A DNA stretch of 64,000 nt from Micromonospora sp. R77 (GCF_022747945.1 NZ_JALDST010000001.1:682001-746000); one strand, 5' to 3'. Shown: positions 17,003-26,052, counted from the first letter of the stretch. Made by a program: numbers and translations. The notes: a model not told the origin generated them from the sequence alone.

Positions 17003-17034
17003 GGCAGCTTGCCGGCCGGACCGGTCGAACCGAA

Positions 17035-17066
17035 CCGGCCCCCTTCGCCGAGGCGAAGGGGGCCGG
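17035..17066. terminator. Bidirectional terminator between convergent genes
   Basis: A perfect stem CCGGCCCCCTTCGCC / GGCGAAGGGGGCCGG with a 2-nt formal loop (effectively CCGAGG), between the stops of beta-helix gene 2 (17002) and the amylopullulanase (17083). Confidence 0.8.
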
Positions 17067-17082
17067 CTCACGTCCGTCCGGG

Positions 17083-20000
17083 TCAGCTCTGGACGAACAC
17101 CGCCACGCTGCGGGCCGGCACGGTGAACGTGCCGCTCGCCTTGGCGAACGAGGCCGTCCGCAGCACCGGGTCGGCGGAGGTACGCAGCACCGGGTGCAGC
17201 GCCACGTTCGCCCCGCGCAGGCCGGTCACCGTCTGCTCCGCCGCCTTCGGGGTGGCGTTGAAGACCACGGTCACCGACTTCCACTTCCCGTCGAGCCCGC
17301 GGGCGTCGAGGGTCATGGTGAGCACCCCGGGCGTCTCCTGCTCACCGGAGAGCGGGAAGGCCACCCGCTTCTGCACCTGGTCGGCGGTGGTCAGCCCGAA
17401 CACCGGCGAGGACTCGCGGATCTTCAGCAGCTCCGCGTACCGGGCGTCGGCCAGGTCGATCGCCGCGCAGTCCGGCACCAGCTTCGGATCGGCCAGCAGC
17501 GGCTTCGCGTACGGCCACTTGTCCTGGTTGTCCTGCGCCGGCGGGAGACCGGCGCCGAAGCCGTTGCCCTGGGTGCAGTCCCAGCGGATCTGGTTGAACC
17601 AGTCACCGGAGTTGAACGAGTTGCGGTCCAGCGACTTGGAGCGCAGCCGCTCCGAGCCGGCCGTCACGAACCCGGGCCCCTGCCCGAGGGCGGTGGTCGA
17701 CAGGGCCAGCACCTGCATCCGGGCCCGGTCCTGCGCCGAGGTGTCCTGCGGCAGCTTGTACGCCAGCGCGTCGTACAGGATCTCGTTGTCGTGCGCGTCG
17801 ACGTAGGTGACCGCCTCGCCCGGCGCGGCGGTGTAGCCGGCCGGTGAGCCGTTGTAGTCCACCTGCGCACCGGTGACGACCTTGCCCGACGAGTCGGTGA
17901 ACCGGTAGCCGCGCAGGTTGCCGGTCAGGCCGACCTTGATCAGGTCCTGGGAGTGCCGCAGTCGGGCCTTCTGCTCGGCGGCGGTGCCGTTGACGTCGTC
18001 CCCGTTCGGGTCGGTATAGAGACCCGAGGCGAAGCCCTGCACCCGCGGGTTGCCGTCGAACGGGCCGCCGCCGCGGACCGCGTCGCGGAGCCGGTCGTTG
18101 AAGGTGGCGATACCGGTGCCGGCCATGTTGGCCTGGGTGGCCTGCACGAACCGGGCGTCGTTGGCGACCTCGCCGAAGTTCCACCCCTCGCCGTAGAGCA
18201 GGATCTTCTTCCCGTCCACACCGTCGCGCGCCACGGTCAGCTTGTCCAGCGCGGCCCGGACGGCCAGGATGTTCGCCTTCGGGTGGTGACCCATCAGGTC
18301 GAACCGGAAACCGTCCACCTTGTACGCCTTGGCCCAGGTGACCAGGGAGTCCACCACGAGCTTGCCCATCATGGCGTGCTCGGGGGCGGTGTTGGCGCAG
18401 CAGGTGGAGTTGGCGATGCTGCCGTCGTCCAGCTGCCGGTGGTAGTAGCCGGGCACCACCTGGTCGAGCACCGACTTCGGGTCGGTGCCGGCGGCCGAGG
18501 TGTGGTTGTAGACGACGTCCATGACTACGCGCAGGCCCGCCTGGTTGACCCCGGCGACCATCTGCCGGAACTCGGTGGTCCGCTTCGCACCGTTCGGGTC
18601 GACGGCGTAGCCGCCCTCCGGCACGGTGTAGTGCAGCGGGTCGTACCCCCAGTTGAAGCCGTCGGACTCGGCGACCGCCGCGACGCACTTCTGCTGCTGG
18701 TCGGAGTCCGGCGGCAGCGCGGCCAGGTCACAGGCCGGCTGCTGCTGGTCGGCCCGCTTCTCGGGGATGGTGGCGAAGTCGAACGCCGGCAGCAGGTGCA
18801 GGTAGTTGACCCCCGCGTCGCCGAGCGACTTCAGGTGCTTCATGCCGGCGGTGTTCGGGTCGGTGAAGGCGAGGTAGGTGCCCCGCCGCTCGGCCGGCAC
18901 GCTCGCGTCGGCGATGGAGAAGTCGCGGACCGACAGCTCGGAGATCTGCGCCCTGGACGACGGCACCGCCGCCGGCTTGCGCAGCGTCGCCCAGCCGGCC
19001 GGCGCGAGCGCCGGGTCGGTCAGGTCGACGAGCTGGCTGTGCGTCGAGTCCGGCGCGAGGGCCACCGAGTACGGGTCGGTCACCGAGGCGGTGACCACCT
19101 TCTGCGCGGCCGGCTGCCACGCCTGCACCTGGTAGCGGTAGTACTTGCCGGTCCACGACTTCGTGCCGCGCACCGACCAGACGCCGGTGCGGTCGTTGCG
19201 GCTCATCGGCACGGTCTTCGTCGGCTCGGCCGTGGCCGAGTCGAAGAGCTGGAGCGACACCGTCCGGGCGGTGGGCGCCCAGACCGCCAGGGTGGGCACC
19301 TTGCCGGCGAAGGTCGGTCCGAGCTTCGCCGTGGTGGCGGCCCGGTAGACGTCGTCGAGCACGCCCGGGATCTGCACCCCGGTCGCGCCGAGCAGGGTGC
19401 CCGCGGCGTCCCGCTCGGTCACCACGAGCTGCCCGCGCAGCGCCGCCGGCACCTTGGCCAGGTCGGCCTGGCCGAGGCTGAAGGCGTGGTAGGCCCACAG
19501 GTGCGGGAAGGCCGCGCGCTGGGCCTCGGTGAGCCCGTTGCGCTGCGCCCGCAGCGGCAGCGTGGTGTACGTCCCGGAGAGCTCACCGTCGGTGATGCTG
19601 AGCCCGCCGGCCGGCGCGGCGACCAGGGCGTACTGCTTGCCGTCGGTCGGCCCGGTCTGCCAGGCGACGGTGGACCGGTCGATCCACTGCGCCTTCTCCT
19701 TGGTGATGTCGACGTCCTTCGCGACGCCGGAGGACGTGGCCGGCAGCAGGCGGCCCTTGACCCCGGCGAGCAGCCACACCTCGTGCCCGGCGGCGGCGAA
19801 GTCGAGCCGCTGGTCGTCGGGCTGATCCTTGGCGTCGCCGTTGTGGATGATGTAGTTCAGCCCGGTCGCCCCGGCCGCGAGCGGCACCCGGAAGACCGCC
19901 CCGTACGAGTCGATCTTCTCCGGCTTGAGCGGGTTGCCCCAGTCGGTGGGGTTGGCGGCGCCGTCCCAGAGGTGCAGGCCCCAGCCGTCGTAGTTCCCGT

Positions 20001-22584
20001 CGGCCTTGCGCCAGTGGATGACCGCGGTGCTCTGGTCGACCGCCGGGTCGGGCTCGCCGGTGGCGGCCTGCCGGGTCGGGTAGAGCGTGCCGTCGCCCTG
20101 CTTGACCCAGACCTCACCGGTCTGCGTCACGTCGATGGTGCGGTCGTTCGCGACGTCCTTGTTCCCGTCCTTGTCGACCACGAGGAACCCGACCGACTTC
20201 GCGCCCGGCTTCAGCTTGACCCAGGCGAACCGGCCGAACGAGTCCTCACCGGCGAACGGCTGCCCTTTGGGCCACTCGGTGGCGTACGCCGGGTCGATGT
20301 CGCCCCAGGTGTAGAGGCCCCAGTCGGCGTACCCACCGGCCGGACGCTGGTAGTGGACCACCGCCCAGTCCCGCGACGCGCCCTGCGCCGGGGTGCCGAC
20401 GACGCCGGTGGAGCGGGCGCTCGCCGTCCGGCCCTTGCCGTCACGCACGACCGCCTTGTACTCCACCTTCGTGCCGCCGGCCAGGCCGGTCAGGTCGTGG
20501 TGCACGGTGTACGGCGCGGTGTGCGCGGTGCCCAGCAGGGTCCACTTGCCACCGGGGACCCGGGCGGCGAAGGTGACCGTGGCGAGGGGGTCACCGGTGA
20601 CCTGGGCGGTCACGGTGGCCTTGGTGGCGACCGGGTCGGTGCCCGGCGCGGTGATGGTGATGCCCGGGGCGGCGTCGGCCTGCGGGATGGCCCGGTCGGC
20701 CTTGAGCACCACGGCCGACATGGCCGGCACGGTGACGCTCAGCTTGCCGTCGGCGCCGGCCGTCGAGGTGGCCGCGCCGCCGTAGATGCCGGTGAAGGCC
20801 GCGCCGGCCGACCAGGTGTCCACGGAGACAGTCTGCGCGGTGGACGCGTTGTTCACCGCGACGACGTGTTCGGTGCGGTCGGACGGCAGGATCCGGGAGA
20901 AGGCGAAGACGCCCGCGCCGTCGGCCGCGTACCGGGTGACCTGGACGCCGTCGCGCAGGGCCGGGTTGGCCGCGCGGAGCTTGCCCAGCTCGGCGATGGT
21001 CCGGTACAGCGGGTGGGTCTTGTCGTACTGGTCGCTGGCGTGGGTGCGGGTGGTGCCGATCAGGTCGTCGTCGAGGTAGTCCGCCGTCTTCGTGGCGAAC
21101 ATGTCCTGCCGGGCGTCCTTGTCGCCGCCGGGGCCGGTGAAGCCCTGCTCGTCGCCGGAGTAGACGACGGGCTGACCACGGGTGAGGAACATCAGCTGGT
21201 GGGCGAGCTGGTCGCGCTTGAGCTGGCTGGCGTCGTCCCCGCCGGTCGCCGCGATGAACGAGCCGATCCGGCCCATGTCGTGGTTGCCGAGGAAGGTGGT
21301 CAGCCGGTTCGCGTCGGTGTCGCGGGCGGCGTACAGGTCGTCCTTGGCGTACACGTCGGCGAGCGCCTTGGCGGAGCCGTCGGCGGCGGTGTAGCCGCGC
21401 GCGGCCTCCTGGAAGGAGAAGTCGAGGGTGGCCGGCAGGCCGCCGCGCCGCACGTACGTCGACTCGATCTCCTGGTCGGCGCTGTAGACCTCGCCGAACA
21501 TGAAGAAGTCCTTCTTGCCGGCCTTCTCGGCGGCCCGCTTGATGCCCTGGCTGAACTGCGGCCAGAAGTCGAGGTTGGCGTGCTTGACGGTGTCCAGCCG
21601 GAAGCCGTCGACGCCGGTGCTGCCGATCCAGTCGCCGTAGACCTTGGTCAGCCCGCGCACCACCTCGGGACGCTCGGTCCACAGGTCGTCCAGGCCGAAG
21701 AAGTCGCCGTACTCGCTGTTCTCGCCCGCGAAGGTCGAGTCACCGCGGTTGTGGTACATCGTCGGGTCGTTCAGCCAGGCCGGGACCTTGACCTTCGCGT
21801 CGGCCGCGCTGGCGAACGTCGGCGTGTACGGGAAGGACTTCAGGTTGACCTTCGGGAAGTCCCGGGTGCCGTCGGCGTAGTTGCGGTCCTCGAAGGGCCG
21901 CCCCTGCGCGTCGGAGTACGGCGCGGTCTTCTTGTCGACGTACGCGTACTTGTCCTCGGCGTACTTGATGACGTCGGCGGTGTGGTTGACGATGACGTCG
22001 AGGTAGACCTTGATGCCCCGCTGGTGGGCCAGCTTGACCAGCTGCTTCAGCTCCTCGTTGGTGCCGAAGTGCGGGTCGACCTGGGTGAAGTCGGTGATCC
22101 AGTAGCCGTGGTAGCCGGCGGAGACGTCCGCGCCGGTGCCCTGCACGGGCCGGTTCTTGAAGATCGGGGCGAGCCAGATGGCGGTGGTGCCGAGGCCCTG
22201 GATGTAGTCGAGCTTGTTGATGACGCCCTTGAGGTCGCCGCCGTGGTAGAAGCCCTTGTCGGTCGGGTCGTACCCGGTGCTCAGCCGGTCACCGGTCAGG
22301 CCGCCGGAGTCGTTGCGCTTGTCGCCGTTGGCGAAGCGGTCCGGCAGGACGAAGTAGAACTGGTCGGCCTTGGCGGTGCTGTTGCCGGCCTTGAGCAGCG
22401 TCTCGACCGACGGTTCCTGGCTCCACTGGGGCGCGCCGGCGGCGGCGAGGAGGTCGGTGCGGGGGGCCCGGTCGGTGGCGTCGTTGCCCAGTTGGTGAAC
22501 GGCGACCGGCACGCCGACGAGGGCGAGGGTGAGGGTGGAGACCAAGGCGAGCAGTGCCTTGCGGGATATCGGCGGGGGTTTCAT
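17083..22584 (-). CDS. Secreted bifunctional amylopullulanase (two GH13 domains, two CBM41)
   Basis: 1833 residues with a signal peptide (about residues 1-30). The first catalytic module is a GH13 alpha-amylase: nucleophile Asp in DGFRLDTVKHAN (~331), acid/base Glu in FGEVYSA (~364), third Asp in GNHDMG (~435). Two CBM41/PUD starch-binding modules follow, each with an HYQR or HWRK start and a WGLYxWxD core (~740 and ~855). The C-terminal half is a pullulanase-type alpha-1,6-glucosidase: Asp in DGFRFDLMGHHP (~1427), Glu in LYGEGWNFGE (~1465), Asp in VDAHDNE (~1597). It should degrade alpha-1,4 and alpha-1,6 bonds of starch or pullulan outside the cell. ATG 22584 follows AGAGGAAGG. Both active sites look intact. 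Confidence 0.95.
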   Translation of the reverse strand: MKPPPISRKALLALVSTLTLALVGVPVAVHQLGNDATDRAPRTDLLAAAGAPQWSQEPSVETLLKAGNSTAKADQFYFVLPDRFANGDKRNDSGGLTGDRLSTGYDPTDKGFYHGGDLKGVINKLDYIQGLGTTAIWLAPIFKNRPVQGTGADVSAGYHGYWITDFTQVDPHFGTNEELKQLVKLAHQRGIKVYLDVIVNHTADVIKYAEDKYAYVDKKTAPYSDAQGRPFEDRNYADGTRDFPKVNLKSFPYTPTFASAADAKVKVPAWLNDPTMYHNRGDSTFAGENSEYGDFFGLDDLWTERPEVVRGLTKVYGDWIGSTGVDGFRLDTVKHANLDFWPQFSQGIKRAAEKAGKKDFFMFGEVYSADQEIESTYVRRGGLPATLDFSFQEAARGYTAADGSAKALADVYAKDDLYAARDTDANRLTTFLGNHDMGRIGSFIAATGGDDASQLKRDQLAHQLMFLTRGQPVVYSGDEQGFTGPGGDKDARQDMFATKTADYLDDDLIGTTRTHASDQYDKTHPLYRTIAELGKLRAANPALRDGVQVTRYAADGAGVFAFSRILPSDRTEHVVAVNNASTAQTVSVDTWSAGAAFTGIYGGAATSTAGADGKLSVTVPAMSAVVLKADRAIPQADAAPGITITAPGTDPVATKATVTAQVTGDPLATVTFAARVPGGKWTLLGTAHTAPYTVHHDLTGLAGGTKVEYKAVVRDGKGRTASARSTGVVGTPAQGASRDWAVVHYQRPAGGYADWGLYTWGDIDPAYATEWPKGQPFAGEDSFGRFAWVKLKPGAKSVGFLVVDKDGNKDVANDRTIDVTQTGEVWVKQGDGTLYPTRQAATGEPDPAVDQSTAVIHWRKADGNYDGWGLHLWDGAANPTDWGNPLKPEKIDSYGAVFRVPLAAGATGLNYIIHNGDAKDQPDDQRLDFAAAGHEVWLLAGVKGRLLPATSSGVAKDVDITKEKAQWIDRSTVAWQTGPTDGKQYALVAAPAGGLSITDGELSGTYTTLPLRAQRNGLTEAQRAAFPHLWAYHAFSLGQADLAKVPAALRGQLVVTERDAAGTLLGATGVQIPGVLDDVYRAATTAKLGPTFAGKVPTLAVWAPTARTVSLQLFDSATAEPTKTVPMSRNDRTGVWSVRGTKSWTGKYYRYQVQAWQPAAQKVVTASVTDPYSVALAPDSTHSQLVDLTDPALAPAGWATLRKPAAVPSSRAQISELSVRDFSIADASVPAERRGTYLAFTDPNTAGMKHLKSLGDAGVNYLHLLPAFDFATIPEKRADQQQPACDLAALPPDSDQQQKCVAAVAESDGFNWGYDPLHYTVPEGGYAVDPNGAKRTTEFRQMVAGVNQAGLRVVMDVVYNHTSAAGTDPKSVLDQVVPGYYHRQLDDGSIANSTCCANTAPEHAMMGKLVVDSLVTWAKAYKVDGFRFDLMGHHPKANILAVRAALDKLTVARDGVDGKKILLYGEGWNFGEVANDARFVQATQANMAGTGIATFNDRLRDAVRGGGPFDGNPRVQGFASGLYTDPNGDDVNGTAAEQKARLRHSQDLIKVGLTGNLRGYRFTDSSGKVVTGAQVDYNGSPAGYTAAPGEAVTYVDAHDNEILYDALAYKLPQDTSAQDRARMQVLALSTTALGQGPGFVTAGSERLRSKSLDRNSFNSGDWFNQIRWDCTQGNGFGAGLPPAQDNQDKWPYAKPLLADPKLVPDCAAIDLADARYAELLKIRESSPVFGLTTADQVQKRVAFPLSGEQETPGVLTMTLDARGLDGKWKSVTVVFNATPKAAEQTVTGLRGANVALHPVLRTSADPVLRTASFAKASGTFTVPARSVAVFVQS

Positions 22585-22621
22585 CGACGGCCTTCCTCTG
22601 GTCGTGATTCGCCCGCACGCT

Positions 22622-22686
22622 AGCTCTTGCCGAAACATTCTGCAATACCTTGCAAACCAAGTCGTAATAAAGCAGCTTGCTTGCGA
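22622..22686 (-). promoter_or_regulatory. CTTGC/TTGCAA repeats upstream of the amylopullulanase
   Basis: Within 65 bases upstream of the start there are four CTTGC motifs on the plus strand (about 22625, 22648, 22675 and 22679) and a TGCAA, including CCTTGCAA. The region is strikingly AT-rich for this genome. MalR and other LacI-family regulators of maltose/starch genes in Streptomyces bind CTTGCAG/TTGCAA-type repeats, so this is a plausible operator and promoter region for maltodextrin-responsive control. The regulator is not in the window. Confidence 0.45.
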
Positions 22687-22752
22687 AATCCGACGTCATC
22701 GGGGCGCACCGCGACCGTCGCCCACGGTGACGGGCGCGGCCGGGCCGGCGGG

Positions 22753-23460
22753 TCAGAGCCCGGAACAGGCCGCCCCGTCGACCGTGCACTGGGCGGGACG
22801 GGTGGTGCCGCTCGTCTCGTAGTGGAACCGCAGCGACACCGACGCGCCCGCCGACAGGTCCACCCCGCTGGTGTACGTGAAGACGTCGCCGGAGACGCCG
22901 GCCCGGCCCTGCTCCGCGCCCTCCACCCAGGACGTGACGAGTCGCCCGTCGGGGAAGACCAGCCGTACCGTCCAGCCCCGGGCGGTCGAGTCGGTGTTGC
23001 TCAGCCGCACCTCGCCGATGAAGCCGCCGTCGAAGGTGTCCACCACCTGGTACCGGCCGGTGACCAGGGCGGGCGGCGGGACCGGGGCCGGTGACGGCGG
23101 CGGTGGCGGGGTGGGCCGTCCGCTGCCCGCGCCGCCACCGGACGACGCGGACGTCCTCGCCACCGGCCCGCCGGTGCTCGGCAGGACGGTGGAACGCGGC
23201 GAGAGCCCCGGCACCACCGGCCCGGTCGCCGTCGGCTCCACCGGGGACGGGGTCGGGGACGGCAGCTCGGGCAGCGGCACGGTCGCCGGTGGGGGGACGG
23301 GCTCGGCGTCGCGGTAGGGGCGTCGCCCGCGGGCCGCACCCAGCGCGACGACCAGCAGCACCACCATCACGATGACGCCGATCGACACCACCACCCAGGG
23401 CGACGAGGCGATCGCGGTGCTGGTGCCGGGCGATGATCGTGCGCGACGAGTGCCGGACAT
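22753..23460 (-). CDS. Membrane-anchored CBM2-like protein 1
   Basis: 235 residues: a short cytoplasmic Ser/Arg-rich start, one transmembrane helix (about 22-42), a long Pro/Thr/Ser-rich extracellular stretch to about residue 135, then a CBM2-type beta-sandwich domain (VVDTFDGGFIGEVRLSNT..GWTVRLVFPDGR). The Cys pair lies in AQCTVDGAACSGL at the C-terminus. It resembles cellulose-binding domain proteins lacking a catalytic part. With the paralogue upstream it forms a two-gene group next to the amylopullulanase, but each has its own spacing (83 bases), so co-transcription is uncertain. It may tether the cell surface to polysaccharide; that is inference. Confidence 0.8.
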   Translation of the reverse strand: MSGTRRARSSPGTSTAIASSPWVVVSIGVIVMVVLLVVALGAARGRRPYRDAEPVPPPATVPLPELPSPTPSPVEPTATGPVVPGLSPRSTVLPSTGGPVARTSASSGGGAGSGRPTPPPPPSPAPVPPPALVTGRYQVVDTFDGGFIGEVRLSNTDSTARGWTVRLVFPDGRLVTSWVEGAEQGRAGVSGDVFTYTSGVDLSAGASVSLRFHYETSGTTRPAQCTVDGAACSGL

Positions 23461-23543
23461 GCCCCTCCCCTGTCGATCCTGTCCGGTGAGAGTAGCGATC
23501 GACGGCATTGCCGGAAAGTGCCCGACCCGCGCCGCCGGCCTGG

Positions 23544-24218
23544 TCAGGCGAGGGTGCAGGCCGCCCCGTTGACCGTGCACTGACCGGGCCGGTCACCACT
23601 GCCGGTACGGCTGAAACTCATCTCGACGACCGTGCTGCCGCCCGACGCGAGCGGCGCGGTACCACGCAGCACGTACCAGCCGTTGCCCTGGGTGGTGACC
23701 GACACCCCGGACGACGAGGACGCCCGGATGCTCTTCACGTTGCCGGTGAAGAGCAGCTCCACCCGCCACTCCTGGGCAGCGGACGACCCGTTGCGTACGG
23801 TCAGCAGCGCGGTGAAGGAGTCCCGGTCGCTGCCGGTGGCCTGGTAGCGCGCGGTCACCGTGCCGGACCGCGAACCGCCCGGCGCGGGCGTCGCCGAGGT
23901 CGACGGCCGGACCGACGCGGACGGCCGGGCCGAGGCGCTCGCGCTGCGCGACGGCGTGGCCGAGGCGCTGTCACCCACGGCCACCAGCGGGGCGGCGGTC
24001 GGCGCGGCGGACGTCGTCGGCGGGGCGAGCGGCAGGTAGATCGGTGGTGCGGGCGCGGGCGCCGCCTGCCGCACCGGCGTACGCAGGGACAGCAGCGCGA
24101 CCACCAGCAGGCTGACCAGCAGGCCGACGCCGAGGAGCACCACCAGCCACGGCACCGAGGCCAGCACCCTCGACACGGATGACGGGGAACCGGGCCGTGC
24201 GTCATGCCGGACGCTCAT
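23544..24218 (-). CDS. Membrane-anchored CBM2-like protein 2
   Basis: 224 residues with the same design as the neighbour at 22753: one transmembrane helix (about 20-42), a Ser/Ala/Pro-rich spacer and a CBM2-like C-terminal domain ending in GQCTVNGAACTLA. I chose ATG 24218 because GGAGGGGGACC lies directly before it; two further in-frame ATGs (24236, 24239) would place this ribosome-binding site inside the gene. The two proteins are clearly paralogous in the last 100 residues but not in the spacers. No enzymatic domain. Confidence 0.8.
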   Translation of the reverse strand: MSVRHDARPGSPSSVSRVLASVPWLVVLLGVGLLVSLLVVALLSLRTPVRQAAPAPAPPIYLPLAPPTTSAAPTAAPLVAVGDSASATPSRSASASARPSASVRPSTSATPAPGGSRSGTVTARYQATGSDRDSFTALLTVRNGSSAAQEWRVELLFTGNVKSIRASSSSGVSVTTQGNGWYVLRGTAPLASGGSTVVEMSFSRTGSGDRPGQCTVNGAACTLA

Positions 24219-24363
24219 CAGGTCCCCCTCCGCCATCATCGACGCGCCAGCGTAGCCAGCCCGCCCCGACGAGCACAGCCACCCCCACGTGATCCGACCG
24301 TCCGGCCGGTACGCCACGGAAAACGGCTGGCCACCGCAGGTCGGTTCGGGTCTACTCACGACC

Positions 24364-24744
24364 ATGCGCACGCTGATCCCACCCACCGGACGGGCACGCG
24401 CCAGTCTCCTCGCCGCGAGGGCCGAGCACACCGCCGAGAGCTTCGCCCGCCATGTCGCCGAGCTGTGGCTGCAGGAGACGCCGTGCCCGGTGGGCTGGGT
24501 GCCGGACACCACCCACTGGCGGGTCGGGGACGACGAGACCCTGGGCAGGATCGTCCTCCGGCACCGGCTCGCCCCAGTCCTGGACGAGGTCGGCGGCCGT
24601 CTCGGGTACGAGGGCCCGGCCGGCACCCGGCGACGGGGCACGCGACGCCGCTGCTTCGGACGGCGCGGCCGGTGGCCCGGGCGCTCGGCATCGAGACCGC
24701 CCTGGGCACCTGCGACGTGGCCGACGAGGCGTCGCGGCGGGTGA
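24364..24744 (+). pseudogene. GNAT acetyltransferase remnant, frameshifted and 3'-truncated
   Basis: From ATG 24364 the frame reads GNAT-like sequence (PVGWVPDTTHWRVGDDETLG, then IVLRHRLAP and GGRLGYEGPAGTRRRG). The expected continuation GHATPLLRTARPVARALGI..TCDVADEASRRV is present, but in another forward frame. The acetyl-CoA-binding loop RRRGHA is broken by loss of one base in the GGGG run at 24635-24638. The C-terminal ~35 residues of this family are also missing, because the next gene's stop begins at 24749. Two independent lesions mean a real pseudogene, not only a base-calling error. Confidence 0.65.
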
Positions 24745-24748
24745 CCGG

Positions 24749-25138
24749 TCAGGCCGTGCGGATGACGGTGCAGATGGCCGGGCCGTCGTCGGTGCTGCGC
24801 AGCAGGTAGCGGTAGCGCTCCCCCGGCACGGCCTGGCCCTGGCTGTCCAGGAACTCCCACCGCACCGCCACCTCGGTGAGCAGCGCGGAGACCGGCTGCA
24901 CGTCCTCGATCAGGGCGTTCGCCGCGATCAGTTCGCGCTCCTGATAGTCCGGTGCGGCACCGACGAAGGAGAGCGCCACCGCCGCCGGCGAGGTGAACGA
25001 GAAGCTGTAGGTGTCGGCCACCACCAGGCCGGGCAGGGCGTAGCAGCCGGCGATGGCGGGCACGTCTCCGGCGGTGAGCGCCACGCCGTACCGGTCGAAG
25101 AAGTCGGTGAGCGTGTCGAAATCAGTGGAAGCCTTCAC
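24749..25138 (-). CDS. NTF2-like / SnoaL-like small protein
   Basis: 129 residues with the order of an NTF2-like (SnoaL-type, cone-shaped) fold: an N-terminal helix ending in FFDRYGVALTAGDVPAIAGCYALPGLVV, then strands carrying VAVRWEFLDSQGQ and RYRYLLRSTDDG. NTF2-like proteins are binding modules or small isomerases; no catalytic His/Asp pair stands out. The following gene on the same strand (25179) is separated by 40 bases, so the two could be co-transcribed. Function unknown. Confidence 0.7.
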   Translation of the reverse strand: MKASTDFDTLTDFFDRYGVALTAGDVPAIAGCYALPGLVVADTYSFSFTSPAAVALSFVGAAPDYQERELIAANALIEDVQPVSALLTEVAVRWEFLDSQGQAVPGERYRYLLRSTDDGPAICTVIRTA

Positions 25139-25178
25139 GCCGCAGTCAATTGCCGGGCGGCGGTCACGGCAAACCTGC

Positions 25179-25841
25179 TCAGCGGGGCGGGATGCGTACC
25201 TCGATCTCCTCGCCCAGCCGCGCGCCGTCGCACAGGTCCAGGTCGTCGCCGCTCCAGAACCGCCCGGGGTCGTACCAGTTGGGACGCCGGCCGGCCGGCA
25301 GCAGCCCCATCGCCTCGTACGTCACCGCCACCACCTCGGCGCAGTACGCGGTCTCCAGCGCCCGGTCCCGTACCGACACGCCCCCGCCGTCCGACCCGGA
25401 CGGTCGCGGGCGGCGGACGGCGGGCACCCGTCCGCGGGCCCACCGCCAGGCGAGCTGTGCGGTGGACGGGAACGGGGTGCCGTCGAGCCGGGCCACGGTC
25501 CGCAGCACCGCCTCCTCCATGGCGGCGTCGGCCGACGGGTCGAGCTGGCGCAGCCAGGCCCGCTGCCCGTACCGGTTGGCCCAGACGCAGACCGCGTCGC
25601 GCAGGTCGTGCAGCTGCACCCCGCGCTGGTGGGTGCCGGTCCACAGGTCCGGCAGGGACCGGCCCAGCTCGGCGTGCCACATCAGCGGTGGCATGTCGTC
25701 CAGCACCACCGCCATGCCGACGTGGTTGACCGGGCTGTTGGTGGTGAACTGGATCGCCCGGTCCGGCACGCTGCGTCCCCGGAACACCCACACGTCGCCG
25801 GTCCGGGTCAGCTCCACGGCCTCGTCCAGACTGATGCTCAT
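25179..25841 (-). CDS. YiiX-like permuted NlpC/P60 cysteine hydrolase
   Basis: 220 residues resembling YiiX/YebB-type permuted papain-fold hydrolases. In this circularly permuted family the His precedes the Cys: H40 in SPVNHVGMAVV and C167 in AYCAEVVAVTYE, with TRTGDVWVFRG at the start being the usual first strand. No signal peptide is present, so it probably acts in the cytoplasm, on peptide or amide bonds of unknown substrates. ATG 25841 faces the divergent small gene at 25861, leaving only 19 bases between the two starts, so the promoters must overlap the coding regions. Confidence 0.75.
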   Translation of the reverse strand: MSISLDEAVELTRTGDVWVFRGRSVPDRAIQFTTNSPVNHVGMAVVLDDMPPLMWHAELGRSLPDLWTGTHQRGVQLHDLRDAVCVWANRYGQRAWLRQLDPSADAAMEEAVLRTVARLDGTPFPSTAQLAWRWARGRVPAVRRPRPSGSDGGGVSVRDRALETAYCAEVVAVTYEAMGLLPAGRRPNWYDPGRFWSGDDLDLCDGARLGEEIEVRIPPR

Positions 25842-25860
25842 GAGGGACTACCCTAAGCCG

Positions 25861-26052
25861 ATGCGGCAACGTGTGCGGTGGTGGAAGGTGCTCGGGCTGG
25901 CCGGCCTGGCCGGCGTGGCGGCGTCCGGTGTGGTCATCGCCCGGGCGGAGCGGCGGCGCCGCGCGTACACCCCGGAGGAGATCCGGGACCGGCTGCGCGA
26001 GCGGCACGCGAAGGCCGCGGGCAGTCCCAGCCCGGCCGACGACCGGGCCTGA
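25861..26052 (+). CDS. Small single-pass membrane protein
   Basis: 63 residues from ATG 25861: a basic start (MRQRVRWWK), one hydrophobic helix of about 19 residues (VLGLAGLAGVAASGVVIA), then a charged Arg/Glu-rich tail (PEEIRDRLRERHAKA). Such small N-in single-pass proteins are common and uncharacterised in actinobacteria. It is convergent with the ArsC-like gene and divergent from the YiiX-like gene. Function unknown. Confidence 0.65.
   Translation: MRQRVRWWKVLGLAGLAGVAASGVVIARAERRRRAYTPEEIRDRLRERHAKAAGSPSPADDRA

Noticed and set aside
15047..17284. A 745-residue minus-strand frame across the second beta-helix gene
   Set aside because: Repeated VEDAA and GDGGG peptides are antisense to the GGGI repeats; no start context, and it crosses a terminator and a leader element.
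17953..22623. A 1556-residue open frame on the plus strand opposite the amylopullulanase
   Set aside because: It is the antisense shadow of a high-GC gene; Val/Gly/Asp/Arg-rich with no family motif, while the minus strand gives an intact two-domain enzyme.
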